From Sthenelais limicola (Eukaryota; Annelida; Polychaeta; Phyllodocida; Sigalionidae): a stretch of DNA of 64,000 bases. The position numbers were made by a program, and so were the translations under genes. Of the stretch, positions 21,322 through 33,895 are shown one piece after another; the stretch's first letter is position 1, and the number at the start of each line of letters is the position of its first letter. Below the pieces are notes generated by a model. That model searched no databases, had not been told where the DNA came from, and saw only the letters and a list, made by a program, of their open reading frames with translations. Location of the stretch: the NCBI GenBank assembly GCA_942159475.1, contig OW804094.1:51022966-51086965 (forward strand), in the 5' to 3' direction.

Positions 21322-24300
21322 GCCGCCACCATATTTGTTTAGTTTATATCACTACACTCGACCCCGAGCGTGATGTCTACCGAATTAATTTCTATTTCTC
21401 GATTCCTCCAATGCAAGATTTTCTCTCCATTTTTATTCGAATTTAGTTACCCTCTTTCATATCCATTGCAGGACTTAGGATCACATTTCCTTCGTTTTTA
21501 CGATAGCGTAGCCTACTCGGAAGTGCGCAATGTCATCTGTTGCAGAGCAAAATCACTACGGAGGTACTCTATAGAAACAACTCGGGAAAACAACCAAGCT
21601 AAAGTTTGACTTGGATACCACATAGTTGCAGCGTATTTATTTACGTCCGACAACACCCAGACCAAAGCTAAATATATAGGGCTATACTATCTTTGCCCAT
21701 ACCTTAGTAGTAAACCCATACTAACATCTAACAAGAAAGTAATTTGCTTCCCCCAGTTAAGGCTAATGTGCATATTAAATGCGCACAGCGGTGGATACGA
21801 TTTTGAATATTCATTGCGAAATGTATACCTGGATATGGGTTCAGAGAATACCTTCTATCTAGATTTAAATTGAAACGTTGTAGTGATAAGGAGAGTAGCA
21901 GTATAAAGACTAGCACATCGTGATTCCCGCACCCAGTAGGCTCCTCCAATAATTTATGATGAAACTTTTCGGAGAGTAACCCCGAACTCGCTGGCTATAG
22001 CTCCCTATTGCTCTATTGCTGACACCATTTCTCGGGTTATCTTGTTCTTCCGAGATCGAGTTGTATAACAACAAACCTCTCACCTCATAGATAAATGCTT
22101 TATGGGATAGCAAAATAAAAGGAGTTAATTCTAATATCATTATTTTTTTTAATTTTTGATAACAATTTATGCAATGTCGATTTCACAGAATGAAAATTCA
22201 AAACTCAGGAATTTAGCCTTTCGCTACTTAACACGCATCGTAATTAATTCAGCTCTATTTCTTATACTTTCATTCATTAAAATTGGATAGACAGAATAGC
22301 AATTTATTGTTTTTACCACTAGGCAACAAATCCTTTGAAAATTGAGGGGCACAATAGTTACATGCCCAATAGTTTGACTCTTGCATACATACCGCGGAAT
22401 AATTATTTAGATCATACTCAATATGTGGCAGGGTAAATGGTATTTTCCCCTCCACGAGTTGAGATCTATAGCGCCAGGAAATCCAGCTGCACTGAGTTCT
22501 CACTCCCCTACCGAGGTCTGCTTACTCCAGTCAGGACCCCTTACTTACTTACCCGAGTGTCTTATCCACCCACATACCTGGATGGATCACTCCCATCAGC
22601 ATATATACACAAATACAGGCACCACAACGCAGTAACTTTCTCCTGTATTCTCCCCTGCTCTATAAAACACTAGCGCTAGCGGTAAGTGAGTCCAGTTGTT
22701 ACAGCAAAGAACGGGAATTGAGAAAGAGAAGGATCAACTTTAATCTCAGTGCAATCAGCTTCTTCTGGATCTTGGCCATTCAGGCGAGTGGATTTTCGGT
22801 AACCTTGGGAACTCTGGACACGGCAACAAGTGGTAAATCTGAGAGCATGTGTGATGAAGTTTTGTACACGCTATCTGCAAGTTTTGGCTATCACTAAGCA
22901 ATATGTAATTCTCTTAATTTGAATTGCCGATGGTAGGCTACATTAGAAGTAACCTGTGAGATAGCACAGATAGAATTCCAAGATCTTACAGTTACACAGG
23001 ACTTTGAACTAAGAGCATTCAGTTTTGATTCTTTTGGGATATCATAATAAGAAATAGTGGACTAAAGTCTTGTTAAAAAGGATACGCCAAGAATTCAAAC
23101 AAGGAATAGAGTAAGGTAGTTGATCCAGCAACCCTGGAAACTTGAGGATTATCGGAGGTGTAAAACTGGTTTGGGGCCCTATCCACAGTTCATACGCTAC
23201 CGAATCTTCACTCCTTTGTGTTACATCCATTATAACAGCGTTACCATTTCCTTCAGAGAACGAGAGTTGCAGAAGCCAGAAATAGTAGTTCAGACGGTTG
23301 GGGATCTGTGCAAAGACAGGTTGGTATACATAAACCTCCAGATTTACTTAGCTCGTACATCCCTCATTCGCTCTTTTAAGATAACGATTCTCTTAAACTT
23401 TGTACATGATTTTATTTTTTGTTTTTTGTTTTGTTTTCTTAATATCTTTATTGAACTTTATCCTGCCGTCTTGGCTTATACATCGCTAAACATTTCTATT
23501 CTGTTTGTTATGTCAGCAATAATATACGTGATTTAAGTGGTATATTATTTATTCAATAGGGATTAGAAAGGTTAATGTGTTTCCTGATCAATGGAAACTA
23601 TGATAAATAAGTGCTTCATTGACTACAGCCAATTAAACAAAAAAGCCTTTAGTTATAATAAGTTCTTTCTGTAGTACCAGGGGATCGATCGTTGCACCAG
23701 AAATGTCATCCTCCCAAGGCAGACCCTACACTCCGCAACCAGTTTCTACGTAGTGGAGAGTAACGTAGCGACCACACTGCTATAGGGAGGATGCAGAAAT
23801 GTGTGGTATCGTGGGTATCGTAAAGGTAGCGTTAACTTAACGATATGTTAACGGTGCGATATTATTTTTCAAGTGTTGCATGAGGCCTGTCTTCACCGTA
23901 TAGTATCGAATTCCAATTGTATACACAACTCTTTGCCCCTGATATTTAGAAACACTAATCCTATTTAACCCTATAGGCCGCTTCGAAACCGCCTTCTATA
24001 TCGGGAAAAGTAGGCCAATAGCTACTCCCTGCCAACCAGACAGCCTCAACTTAATCCTGTCCTACTCCCGCGTTAGTATTTCTCATTCCTATCACACAAA
24101 TAAGACATAGTCAAAACATTAACCCAGCACAATCGAGGTCCCGCCACACTCACCTTTCCACCCCATCCACAAAAATCCTAATAGCATTCTATTATTTCCT
24201 TCAATACAATCTATAAAATAGAGACTAAAAGCAGCTTACATATATTTTTTCAATTCCGCCTGGACCCCAATTCCGTACCCTTAAACATTAATGATTAATA

Positions 24301-24685
24301 CTACCTTCTCCAATTTTCCTTTCATAATTAGTATAGGTAATGGGCCGAAATTAATAGAAAATTATTAGAATAGATTTTATCAAGTAATTTTGGTATAGAT
24401 GGCACGAGATGTTGGAGTAACATAGAGTGGATGATATGAAAGGAAAATTGTCGGCCATGGAGTAGGCTAGAGTATGAGAGAGTGGGGAGACATGCATGTA
24501 GTAATCCGCTCTGATGAACAAGTGATGAACATGCTTTGATCCCTCCTCCTACTCCTTTTCCCCCATCCTCTTCCCCTCCACTCCTGCTAGGCACATTATA
24601 GACACGCATGTATGTATGTGTGTAAATTATACATATATATATACTGTATGCATATATTTATGGGTAGGTGTGTGTGTATAAATGT
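21322..24685. other. Intergenic, no supported gene
   Basis: Several open frames occur, the longest 138 codons at 23120-23536 on the plus strand, with a hydrophobic, Phe/Ile-rich second half typical of AT-rich chance ORFs. None has a recognised domain. Nothing else was seen beyond short AT-rich tracts. Confidence 0.4.
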
Positions 24686-24903
24686 ATATGGCCATTTCCA
24701 CCATTTTGACAACACCCGGCCCCTGGGCACCCACAGAATCGCTCAAAATCAAATTTAGATTATTCAATATTTTTTTAGTTGTTTTATTAACTCCAGAAGT
24801 AAGTGGAACCAACTGTACAGTATGGAACCAGTATGATAATTACTTAGATTTTTACAGAGGGGCGAAAAATAGTACTAAAATATGCAAAAATGGTCAAAAA
24901 TAG

Positions 24904-26645
24904 CCTGTCGCCTGACGATTACACACAGAAACAACAATATCAATTGTAAATGGATGCATAATTTTCTTTTTATTTGCCTCCATATTATTCGATACCCGTG
25001 GGAAAGCTCCTAGAAATTAATATCAACTGACCTTTGATAATAACTGCCAATATCACCATCACAGACCATGCTAATAAATTGGATTTAATATTTTGGTCCC
25101 ATTCTTGAGTTTGCTCGACAGAAGTATCTAGAAATGGTCTGTATATTATATACATTTTATTTAAGATATTATGACATGGTAGAGGATCTTTAGTAACCTT
25201 CCTCATTAACGTACGGACCCTAACATGCAGGCAAATAAAACATTCTGTTATATGAGTGAATTACATTAATTCAGGCTACTTCTATAATACATCTATCTCC
25301 TTGGTCAGATGTGTCGCTTGACGATGACAAGTTACCATATACAGTAGAATAGCAAATGCATTTCAAAAAGGCTTTCTTTTTTCAACCAATTCAATATCAG
25401 GCAGGATTGTCATTATACATTCATTAATTCGATTTTGGTAGAAAAACTAGGGTACATTATATATATATAATTCCCAGAGAGAGGCAGGAGCGGGAGAGAG
25501 AGAGGGAGCAAAGAGTCGGGAGGAAGGGGGGAAGAGAGGGAGGGAGGAGAAAGAGAGAGGGAGGAGGGAGAAAGAGAGAGGGAGGGGGGAAAGAGAGGGG
25601 GAGTGGGGTAGGAATACAAAGGGCCAGCTAGAGGGATTCAATTTGGCCTTTCATCAAAGCCTTGATAGGCCTAAATAACCACATAACTTAAATAAGTTTG
25701 ATAATAAACCCTGGAGGGGTGTCACATATCATGACATGCTTAAAGAATCTGTAGTTCTGTCACGCCTCCAAGTCACTACCAGGCCTATGACAATACAAGG
25801 AAGATCATTTTGTATAACTATTAAGTATAAGAATACGTACATGGATGTGTGAGCAATACATTCCCATATTCTTCATAGTTATATATAAATTGATACTGAG
25901 CACAGATCACCTGAAGACTGCCGTCATGTATTGTTACATAAAATCAGCAGACAATAGGTTTGGGCAATAGGTTTATTCCAGCGGAATTTAAATATCGCTA
26001 ATGTAGTTGTTGCAATATACCTTACAATATCAATAATTCATCAATTTCGATTATTTGCTTTCACATTGATCACCATATTGTGTAAAGATTAACCATGAGT
26101 CATTTACTATCATTTTGATGCTGTATGGTTACTATTTTACTACAGATCTTATTTTATACTTCCTACATGTCATAAGGAAGTTACCTTTTTCACAAACCTT
26201 TCTATTTAATTTTTCTTTTTTAAGATTTAGTTCAAATCTTGACCACTGTAATCGTCAGGCGACATTGTAATCGTCAAGCGACCCACCACAAAGCATAGCA
26301 CATATTGTGCATACAAAATAAGATAATACTAATATTCATCGTTATGAAATAAGAACAGCCTTACTGAATTATTAAAGTAAAGTATTGCATAACTTTATAT
26401 CAAATAAGTTTCAGAGGGCCCTCAACATTGTAATCGTCAGGCGACAGGCCCCATTTCCCACCCCTGTCTCACTTTGTATTATTATTAGAATATGATTCAA
26501 TGCTGACAACCGCCCATAATGGTCATTGGTCTTTATAAATTAAATATTGGACATTCTATTATTCTAGAGTCAAAACTTAGTGATAAGTATATTTCTCTGG
26601 GATTTATTCTACATTTATTTACAATGTAATCGTCAGGCGACAGCA
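24904..26645. repeat. Iterated word GTAATCGTCAGGCGAC in copy A
   Basis: Copies near 26253, 26271 (one base changed), 26433 and 26627 are direct; that near 24906 is inverted; a weaker inverted copy lies near 25312 (GTCGCTTGACGAT). The change of orientation toward each end and the near-identical 16-base core suggest binding sites, most plausibly for the element's transposase. Confidence 0.7.
25475..25612 (+). repeat. GA-rich simple repeat
   Basis: About 135 bp of almost pure purine (GAGAGAGGGAGG, GGAGAAAGAGAG units) inside transposon copy A. The open frames across it are low-complexity artefacts. Confidence 0.9.
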
Positions 26646-27035
26646 GGCTACCCCACTCATAATTTTCCTGTTTGTTACATCTGTCACCCCAAAAATTATT
26701 CATTTGAGAACATTTTTTGCACAGATTACCTCAAAGTGACCTGCTGCCGTGGTAAACCCAAGGAAACGAGGAATTGGCTATATTTCTTGAGAATTCCACA
26801 CTCTATTAAGAATATAGAGAGTACTAAATAGTAATTTTCAACTCAAAAATCGATTTTTCTCTTTAAAAAATGCTGTTTCCCTCCGTAAAATGCCGTCAAT
26901 AGTGTTCCCATGGTGGATGTGACTATCTGACCAGCATAAAACAGCAATTTTATTAGAATAAATGATTACTTAGGCAATCTTTCTTATTTCAAGGCTAAAA
27001 ACTCCATGTTGTCAAATTGGTGGAATTGGTCATAT

Positions 27036-30000
27036 ACATGTATGTATAATGTATGCATGTATACGTGTCCATCCTGTGTCTACCAGGATGTGCAACACAC
27101 ATTAATGTGCAACACACTTCCTATACTGTATTTACCCCGTTCGTACGTCTCATCATTTTTAACGCTCGTTGCTCGGGGCAACAGGTCTGATCTCTCACCT
27201 AAGATATAACCAATGAAATAACAATGAATGAGGGAACATGGCAGAGGATAACCAGAGGATATCAATAATCTTCGACCTGTGAATAGGAGATAGGTCCTTG
27301 TCAAAGTTTTTGTTGAGAGGTTTAAGTTGGGAATAGTGATTTTAACAGGGCGAATTTCTGCATATAGTACATAGGCGATGTTTCACCGGAAAATGAGTCA
27401 TGAGTCGCAAAATTGATATTTTTCAAAGTATTTTATTGACACCAAATGTTCCAAATTTCAAGACAGTGTATCCATACATTTCTAAGGTCATCCTATAAAG
27501 TATATTTAGCTGCTTTACTACTAATTGTCCACCCAAAAAGATAATATTGCAAACTGTTCTTTCCAAAAAATAAACGTAAAAATCTAATATAGAAATACCT
27601 TTTAAATTTCCTAATTATTACCATCATTAGAATCTGCGTGGTCTCAATCTTTCAAATAACTATGATGGTATCCCACATTTGACTGACTTTCCTGTGACAC
27701 ATCACATTATGTGTAATAGGCGGCAAAGACGAGGAGATTGTACTCGTCGTTATACACATGCATTGTATGTCTAATACGGGCGTACTGTAAAGGTAAAGGA
27801 GTACACATGTATGTTTAGATAATATGTTTACTATTGTATGACAAATAGCATTTGTGAGTATAGAGAGTAAGTATTTATTTCATGTGGAGAACTTGTATGG
27901 ACTGGAAGGATACAGGAGAGAACAGTTAGTCAATTAGTTAGCGATTGTGGTGCCAGCTGGTGTTATTTTGAGGAACTACACTTTTCGTGAATTCAGATGG
28001 GAGATGGGTATTTGTATTCAATGGCCGGCTGGCGTATATTTATTAGGTAGGCGATTTGAGGAACGAAAATAAATATTTTTTAAAGGTGGAGATTTAACGA
28101 TTGTATATTAAAAATACGAGAACATTTAATTCTAAAAATCAACTGTTAAGTAATCAACTGTTGAGTTGTGGTGTAGATATATTGGTCGGGGGATTACGTA
28201 ATTGAAACCAAGACCGAGTTAAATATTATGTATAATGAAAGGAGACGTTTTGTTTTACATTTCTTCAATGTATATATGTATAATATACACAAATTATGTA
28301 ACGCATGGCAGAGTAAAAATAAAAAATGTTATCTGAAATTTTAGGCATGAAATAGCTGTTTTCTATTAAGTTTATAAAAATATCAGTACAATAAATAATA
28401 TTTCAACATGCAATGTAGTTTGCTGAAATTTGAATTTGAGATCCAAATATAATGGTGTTTGAAAATATGGTTATCTACGGCTAGGAGTATAGCATAGTAT
28501 AGCAAAGGATTAAATTGTGTGTCATATTAGGTGTAAATGATGATTAATCTTGAATCTTAAAATTTGTTCATATCTGATCTACCACAGAAATGAAAGAACA
28601 AATTTTGTTCTATATATGAAAGTTAATCTCTTAATAAAGAAATTGTATTTAATTTCTTAATTTTGCGGTTTGGGAGAATTTAGACTCGGCGGTCTATTAG
28701 TCTGATTAAATTTCCTCTGCTTGATTTTAAGTGCTGGGTTGGTTGTGTGCACTTAAATATGGTACTTTTTGTACTGTCCCTTGCTGGAAACGCACATAAT
28801 AGTCTATCTTTAAGTTTTGATGATGATCGCAATACATGGGGTTTGGTCCCACACATATGTAACGTAATGCTTGAATGGCGGGTTTTCAAACTTCCAGCTT
28901 TACACACTGGCTTTCAGCCACCTTTTCCTGTGTTGCTTGTGTAAACAAGCTCAAATACCTTCTGAAGAATCTTGTTAGGTTTATAGTGCTTCTAAAATAA
29001 TCCTATTCATGTTTTCGCCTCTGGTTACTAGTATACAGGATCTGAAAAGAAAGGGAAAAGGGTCTACATCCCACGTCTCTGTTCTCCTCACGATCAACTG
29101 GAACCCCAAGGTGTATAATTTAAAGAAGGGTGACAATCCCTTTTTCGGTTTCCCATGCAGTCAAAGGTGGTACGGTTTTTCATGGGCGCTGCCATTAAGG
29201 GTGCTTCCATGAAAAACGTATGGTTTGGTTGATGGTTAGGACACTGCATGGCTTATGAAGCAAAGATTTGCGATTTCTCACCCATGTATTGGGAAAGTTT
29301 TTTTTAAAAATAAATGATGACATCACAGGCGGACATCTTGCTTGTCGTGTTCCCGGACATGCTACAGAGGATTAAGATACGAGATTTTCTTCGTAATCCT
29401 TTTGCTTTCCCATAGTTTGTTTTACGATGTTAGAAATTATGAACTGTGGTGTTTGAAAGGAGAATTTCCCATGAAACGTTGTAATAATATGAAGTTGGCT
29501 TTAAGGGCGTGTTGTGTGTGTGTGTGTACACATACATGTATGTCCCTCCCCATGGTCATAAACACCGTGTGTACAGGTACTAAACTCTTATCGAATCATC
29601 AGGTCTGTATACAAATACACATTTGGCACCGAATGTATGACATTAAATTATATTGCGTCATTTTTTAGAATTAATTATACATCAATAAATCAACCAAATT
29701 ACTTGTATAGATCTGTGAATAAAGTGAGCCATCACCACCCACTGCTTTACTGATTAGCCGATTTTGTAGCTATTATTATGAATTGTAATACCATTTCTGG
29801 GTTGAACATTGGTGATTCACTTTTAGTAAACCAGCGGTCCTTCTATTTTTGTATGTGGTTTGATCAAACACCCAGGCCCCACATGTCTCAATGACTTTTT
29901 CTGGCACGTAAAATGTGCCGCCGATAAATATGTAAATCGTCACTAATATACCCTGTTTCAGAATAATCAACATAAATCGAAAACATTTTCATTGTAGGTA

Positions 30001-30379
30001 GAATCCAGATGTCAGGATTTGAAGAATCGTTGGAGAGGAAATTACAAACATAAAAGGGGTGTTGGATGAGCGTTCCTTCCATTCTTTCTATAGGGAAATC
30101 TGGAAACAGTTGATATATATTATATAAATATATACTATATATATAATATTATACATATATAATACAGTTCAAGGACCAATAAATGATCAAACGTGGAATC
30201 ATTCACCATTTATTTGTCGGTGGCTAGCTATCTAACCCCCTTGGAATATATAGGGCCCAACCTTCCACGAGATCCTTTGACTCTTAGTTGTCTGAAGGTT
30301 GTCTAAGGTTATCGGGGAACGCGAATCTGCCGTCTATCCACACCTGACAGGGACACATAAAGACAGAATATTCATCAAC
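27036..30379. other. Intergenic upstream of the phosphatase gene
   Basis: No supported gene. A hairpin at 29169-29223 pairs ACGGTTTTTCATGG with CCATGAAAAACGT around about 20 bases. TA-rich DNA lies just upstream of the phosphatase (30110-30160). A TATATA-like box at 30247 precedes the phosphatase ATG by about 130 bp and could be its promoter, without further support. Confidence 0.4.
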
Positions 30380-31066
30380 ATGCTCTTGGCCAGTAGGAGC
30401 ACAGACGGCGATGACCAGCAGAGAAAGTTTCAGGAGGAGGCCGCATCACTCCTACAGACCCCAGAAACCCTGATGTACAGCGACTATGAGCGACTCATTC
30501 GTAAAGAAACCAATGAGTACTTTGAGCGCATGCAGAATATATTAACTGCTCCCAGAAGAGGAGCAATTAAATGCTCAGATGCTCCAGGCGAGCTTCTGGA
30601 TTATCTGTTTATCGGTAATCTACGGGAAGCTAGATCACCCCGGGTCCTGAAACGATTCCGAATCACACATGTCTTGAACTGCGCAGCCAGTCCGCATGAT
30701 CACCCTGAGCGAAGTTTGCCCTATGATCCCGATGAAACTGGAGTGACAGACTATCTGGAATTCGCTGCCAGGGACAATGACGGCTACCCAATTCTAAGTC
30801 ACTTCAACAGGGCCAAGAAATTCATTGATGAGGCACGGGATACAGGAGGAAGAGCACTAGTACATTGCGAGTTAGGGGTGAACAGAAGCGGAGCTATCTG
30901 TGTGGCCTACCTCATGGTAGAACTAGAGATTACCTTATTGCAGGCACTGAGGAGAATGAAGATAGAGAGGCCAGTCGTACTGGTTAATGATGGGTTTAAA
31001 AGGCACTTAATTGAGTTTGCTCGGGAGAGGGAACTTTTGCATAAGAAGGGGTCGTCTTTTCTGTAA
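30380..31066 (+). CDS. Atypical dual-specificity protein phosphatase
   Basis: A 228-codon single-exon frame from the ATG at 30380 encodes a cysteine phosphatase that would remove phosphate from Ser/Thr and Tyr, or related substrates. The signature HCELGVNRSG gives catalytic Cys163 and Arg169. ARDNDGYPIL upstream supplies the general-acid Asp (132 or 134). The fold starts at about residue 70 (ELLDYLFIGN, then THVLNCAA) and closes with AYLM and NDGF, as in small DUSPs. The first 65 residues are charged and probably helical, without a MAPK-binding domain I can see. The frame is open upstream to 30296, so it could instead be a last exon with an acceptor near 30297 or 30307. I do not assign a specific DUSP number. 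Confidence 0.82.
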   Translation: MLLASRSTDGDDQQRKFQEEAASLLQTPETLMYSDYERLIRKETNEYFERMQNILTAPRRGAIKCSDAPGELLDYLFIGNLREARSPRVLKRFRITHVLNCAASPHDHPERSLPYDPDETGVTDYLEFAARDNDGYPILSHFNRAKKFIDEARDTGGRALVHCELGVNRSGAICVAYLMVELEITLLQALRRMKIERPVVLVNDGFKRHLIEFARERELLHKKGSSFL

Positions 31067-31096
31067 CGACTGCACCCTCCAACTCTGTGAACCAGT

Positions 31097-31443
31097 ACAC
31101 AGAGATATCCCTATATCTGTTAAAATAGAAAATGCATTTCTTTGCTTAATTAACATCACTGTCCAGTTTGGATAATTTCATATATAATAAGGCATGCTTA
31201 AGTGTGATGCATGCAGATAGATTATGAATTTGATTATATCCTAGTGAAGCTACTATGAGATTACACAGAGATATCCCTATATATGTGTTAAATTAGAGAA
31301 TGCATATTTTCGCTTAATTAAAGACACTGTCCAGTTTGGATAATTTCATATATATCATCATAAACCTATTAAGGCATGCTTAAGTGTGGTGTATTCAGAT
31401 AAATTATGAATTTAATTATATCCTAGTAAAGCTAGGGTGAGAT
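31097..31443 (+). repeat. Tandem duplication of about 170 bp
   Basis: ACACAGAGATATCCCTATAT starts at 31097 and again at 31263, and the two units stay alignable to the end (TCCAGTTTGGATAATTTCAT, AAGGCATGCTTAAGTGTG, AATTATATCCTAGT). The second unit has an insertion of about a dozen bases. It lies just downstream of the phosphatase stop codon and probably in its 3' untranslated or flanking DNA. Confidence 0.85.
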
Positions 31444-31725
31444 GACGCACACTATAGTATATATGATATCAAACCTTTCATGTTTTAACATAGGTCTAGA
31501 GCCTACCTTATGTCATGCAAAAGTAGGAAGCCATAGCTTGAAAAAACACGTTGCTATTGCTGAAAATGTGAAAAGTATTAGAACTTGCCCCGGTGTCCCT
31601 ACTGCATTATGTGTTTCTTCCCTTTCCGGCACTACAACAACACTTGTAGCTACTTTTAGTCCTGGCCGCGGCAGTGCCGCACTTTTCCCCGTATAGTATG
31701 CCTACATGCATTATAGTAAGAATGT

Positions 31726-31843
31726 CATAGTGTGGTGTACAATGTGTATACTCACCGAGTAAGCCCAGAAACAAAGAGGCCCTAGGCCGAGTTGCTTCTG
31801 GGCTTACGAGACGAGTATTGTTCACCGAGTCCTTCACACTATG
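31726..31843. mobile_element. 118-bp hairpin element
   Basis: Begins CATAGTGTG and ends CACACTATG. Internally TAAGCCCAGAA pairs with TTCTGGGCTTA and TATACTC with GAGTAT. The unit would fold almost end to end. No coding capacity and no clear target duplication. Confidence 0.6.
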
Positions 31844-32804
31844 TTTTTTTTTACTTTTATTCTATGATTTCATGGAGAAAATCTAACATTTTACCATTTT
31901 CAATGGCAGACGCGGTACTCAGGAAATACATCCCCGATTATACGCTGCGATCCGTCAGCTGCAAGTATTGTCATTATGCGTTATTATTATACTCTGTTCT
32001 TCAGCCAAACAAGAGTCAATATTACACCCTGTCACGGTAACGGTGGTGTCATCCCCATAGACTGACATTTTGATATTTTCTTTTAATTCAGGTTAATAAC
32101 ACAATTTGTTTGATCATTTGCATTAAAACAGAGTTATTTGCCAGAATTATGTGATCTAGATATTAAATATATAGACCCATATATTATATATATACATGTA
32201 TTTATTCTTTCGTTACCTTCTTTTTTCATTCATAAACACAGATTTCTGTCAGGCATCTTGATATGCATAATACCTTCATTTTTTTGGACATTATATCGTT
32301 TTTGTCTCACACTGTCAATCAAGCAAACAAAACAAAAACTGAGAAATCCTTGTTTTTAACACGGCAACATGTATTTTAAAACATTTTATTCTGAATCGAA
32401 GGCAGACAATCCCCAAAATGATGTTCGTTATTGTAGGCCTACTGGTTACTGTATAATTACCAGTAGTATATTCATAAACTGTTCTTGCCACGACATGTGG
32501 AATCATCAATATTATGTTGTTGCAAGAAAACTGTTTATTTCATATGACCTCGTATTTTTAAACTCTCTCGCCACATCAACTTTATATAATGTGTGTGTCT
32601 CTGTTAACCATGTGGTGATTAATAACTGTCAATCTAACAAAACAAAAAACCGCCAACATTCCATCTCGCACCGAGGTGTGAGTGGCAAGCGCGTGATATA
32701 AAAAGTAATTAATTCGTATTCACCATACCTGATATGTATCAGTGTTTAAAATTAATGTTGATTTGTAATGTCTACTTTTACTTGTGTACATGAGATTGTA
32801 ACGC

Positions 32805-32810
32805 AATAAA
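32805..32810 (+). terminator. Candidate polyadenylation signal
   Basis: AATAAA followed by a T-rich stretch. It could close a long 3' untranslated region of the phosphatase 1.7 kb upstream or be the tail of a decayed retroelement. Position alone is the support. Confidence 0.25.
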
Positions 32811-33669
32811 ATTTCTTTAAAACAAATAATCTTCACGTTTAAGCTAGCTGTTTTGGGGTTTACCAACAATAATGTCGTTCACTTTGATTACTAGGTTATT
32901 TTGCTGTTTTTTTAAATATTATTTTTCTCCTGATTTATTTTCATTCAAGTAACTGACCGAATAAATGAATTCGAGGACATAACTGCCATTAAGTCTTAAT
33001 TTCATTTGTCTGCCAAATCCTCTTCCTAAATTAATTTATTTGGAAGTTCTATCCGTAAATCCTTTAGTGATATCCGCAAATTGATTTACGGATATTGGCT
33101 GACCTAGTTCTATGGTCTATTCCAAAGAAAATACTTTCTACAGTGAGAGTAATGTCTAGGCGACCTGTTGATTTTTTTAAAAAAATGTTTATGCTTAAAT
33201 GTCATGCTCAACAAAGAATATCAATACTTAATGGTCAACCATATAGCCAAGTAGAATCTGAAACAGTTGGATAACAGAATGATTGTGAACAAAATATAAA
33301 TACCAAAATTATGAAGATTTAGAATTATTACATAGCCGATTGGCACAGGAGTATGTAATGCTATTATACAGAAAACCATATCAAGCATTTAAACAGAAGA
33401 AACGATTATAAAAGAACAACTGTGTTGACATGCGTCTTTTTTAACGATGTAAATGTTTGGCCTGAAATGTAATTAAACAAAAATTGTTAGGTAAACAGTA
33501 ATTACGCATAAGGTTATACCAAGTTACGTAATGTTATGTAACAGGAATTACAATTTACAATAACGTACGAGCATCGAAAATTAAACGTGGCTAAAAATAC
33601 TCGTAATAGTTATGTCATATTACTTAAACTAAAAGTTAAGAAAACTGCACTAAAGATATTTAGATCTAA

Positions 33670-33895
33670 GGTCCAGATGACGTCAAAGGATGTGCGTCCA
33701 TACATTCCGTTGTGTCAGGATGTATGCAGGCTTATAAAGGCGTGTGACAAATTGTTCAGGCAGAAAGATATGCGCCCATCCGTCGCAACGCTGCCATCGG
33801 CGAGCGCGCGGAGGAGATATTTGAGCCATACGGTCTATGTTTGAGCGGATGACCCAGATTCGCGCGGTTTCAAAAGTATGATGGCTGCCGTGGTG
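33670..33895 (+). promoter_or_regulatory. CpG-rich patch with possible first exon
   Basis: CpG dinucleotides cluster here (CATCGGCGAGCGCGCGGAGG and nearby), unlike the surrounding DNA. At 33880 ATGATGGCTGCCGTG runs straight into GTGAGT, a strong donor, the usual look of a short first coding exon. The gene it would start is not clear. If spliced to the 38739 exon of the membrane-protein gene, the frame would stop at once, making it a leader with an upstream ORF. An 85-codon frame (33587-33844) also crosses the patch. Confidence 0.3.

Larger units (their letters stand above)
24690..27031. mobile_element. TIR transposon with word array, copy A
   Basis: Terminal inverted repeats begin GGCCATTTCCACCATTTTG on the left and GGTC/GACC..CCACCAATTTG on the inverted right end, sharing TGACAACA. 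ATAT flanks both ends (24686-24689 and 27032-27035). Inside, the word GTAATCGTCAGGCGAC or close variants occurs about six times, inverted in the left half and direct in the right half. The same terminal repeats define copy B at 36974-38449. No transposase ORF is present, so the copy is non-autonomous. The 4-bp duplication narrows but does not settle the superfamily. Confidence 0.75.

Noticed and set aside
23120..23536. 138-codon plus-strand ORF
   Set aside because: Second half is a Phe/Ile/Leu-rich run typical of AT-rich chance frames; no domain, start context or splice support.
25413..25641. Ser/Pro/Leu-rich minus-strand ORFs
   Set aside because: Products of the GA-rich simple repeat in transposon copy A.
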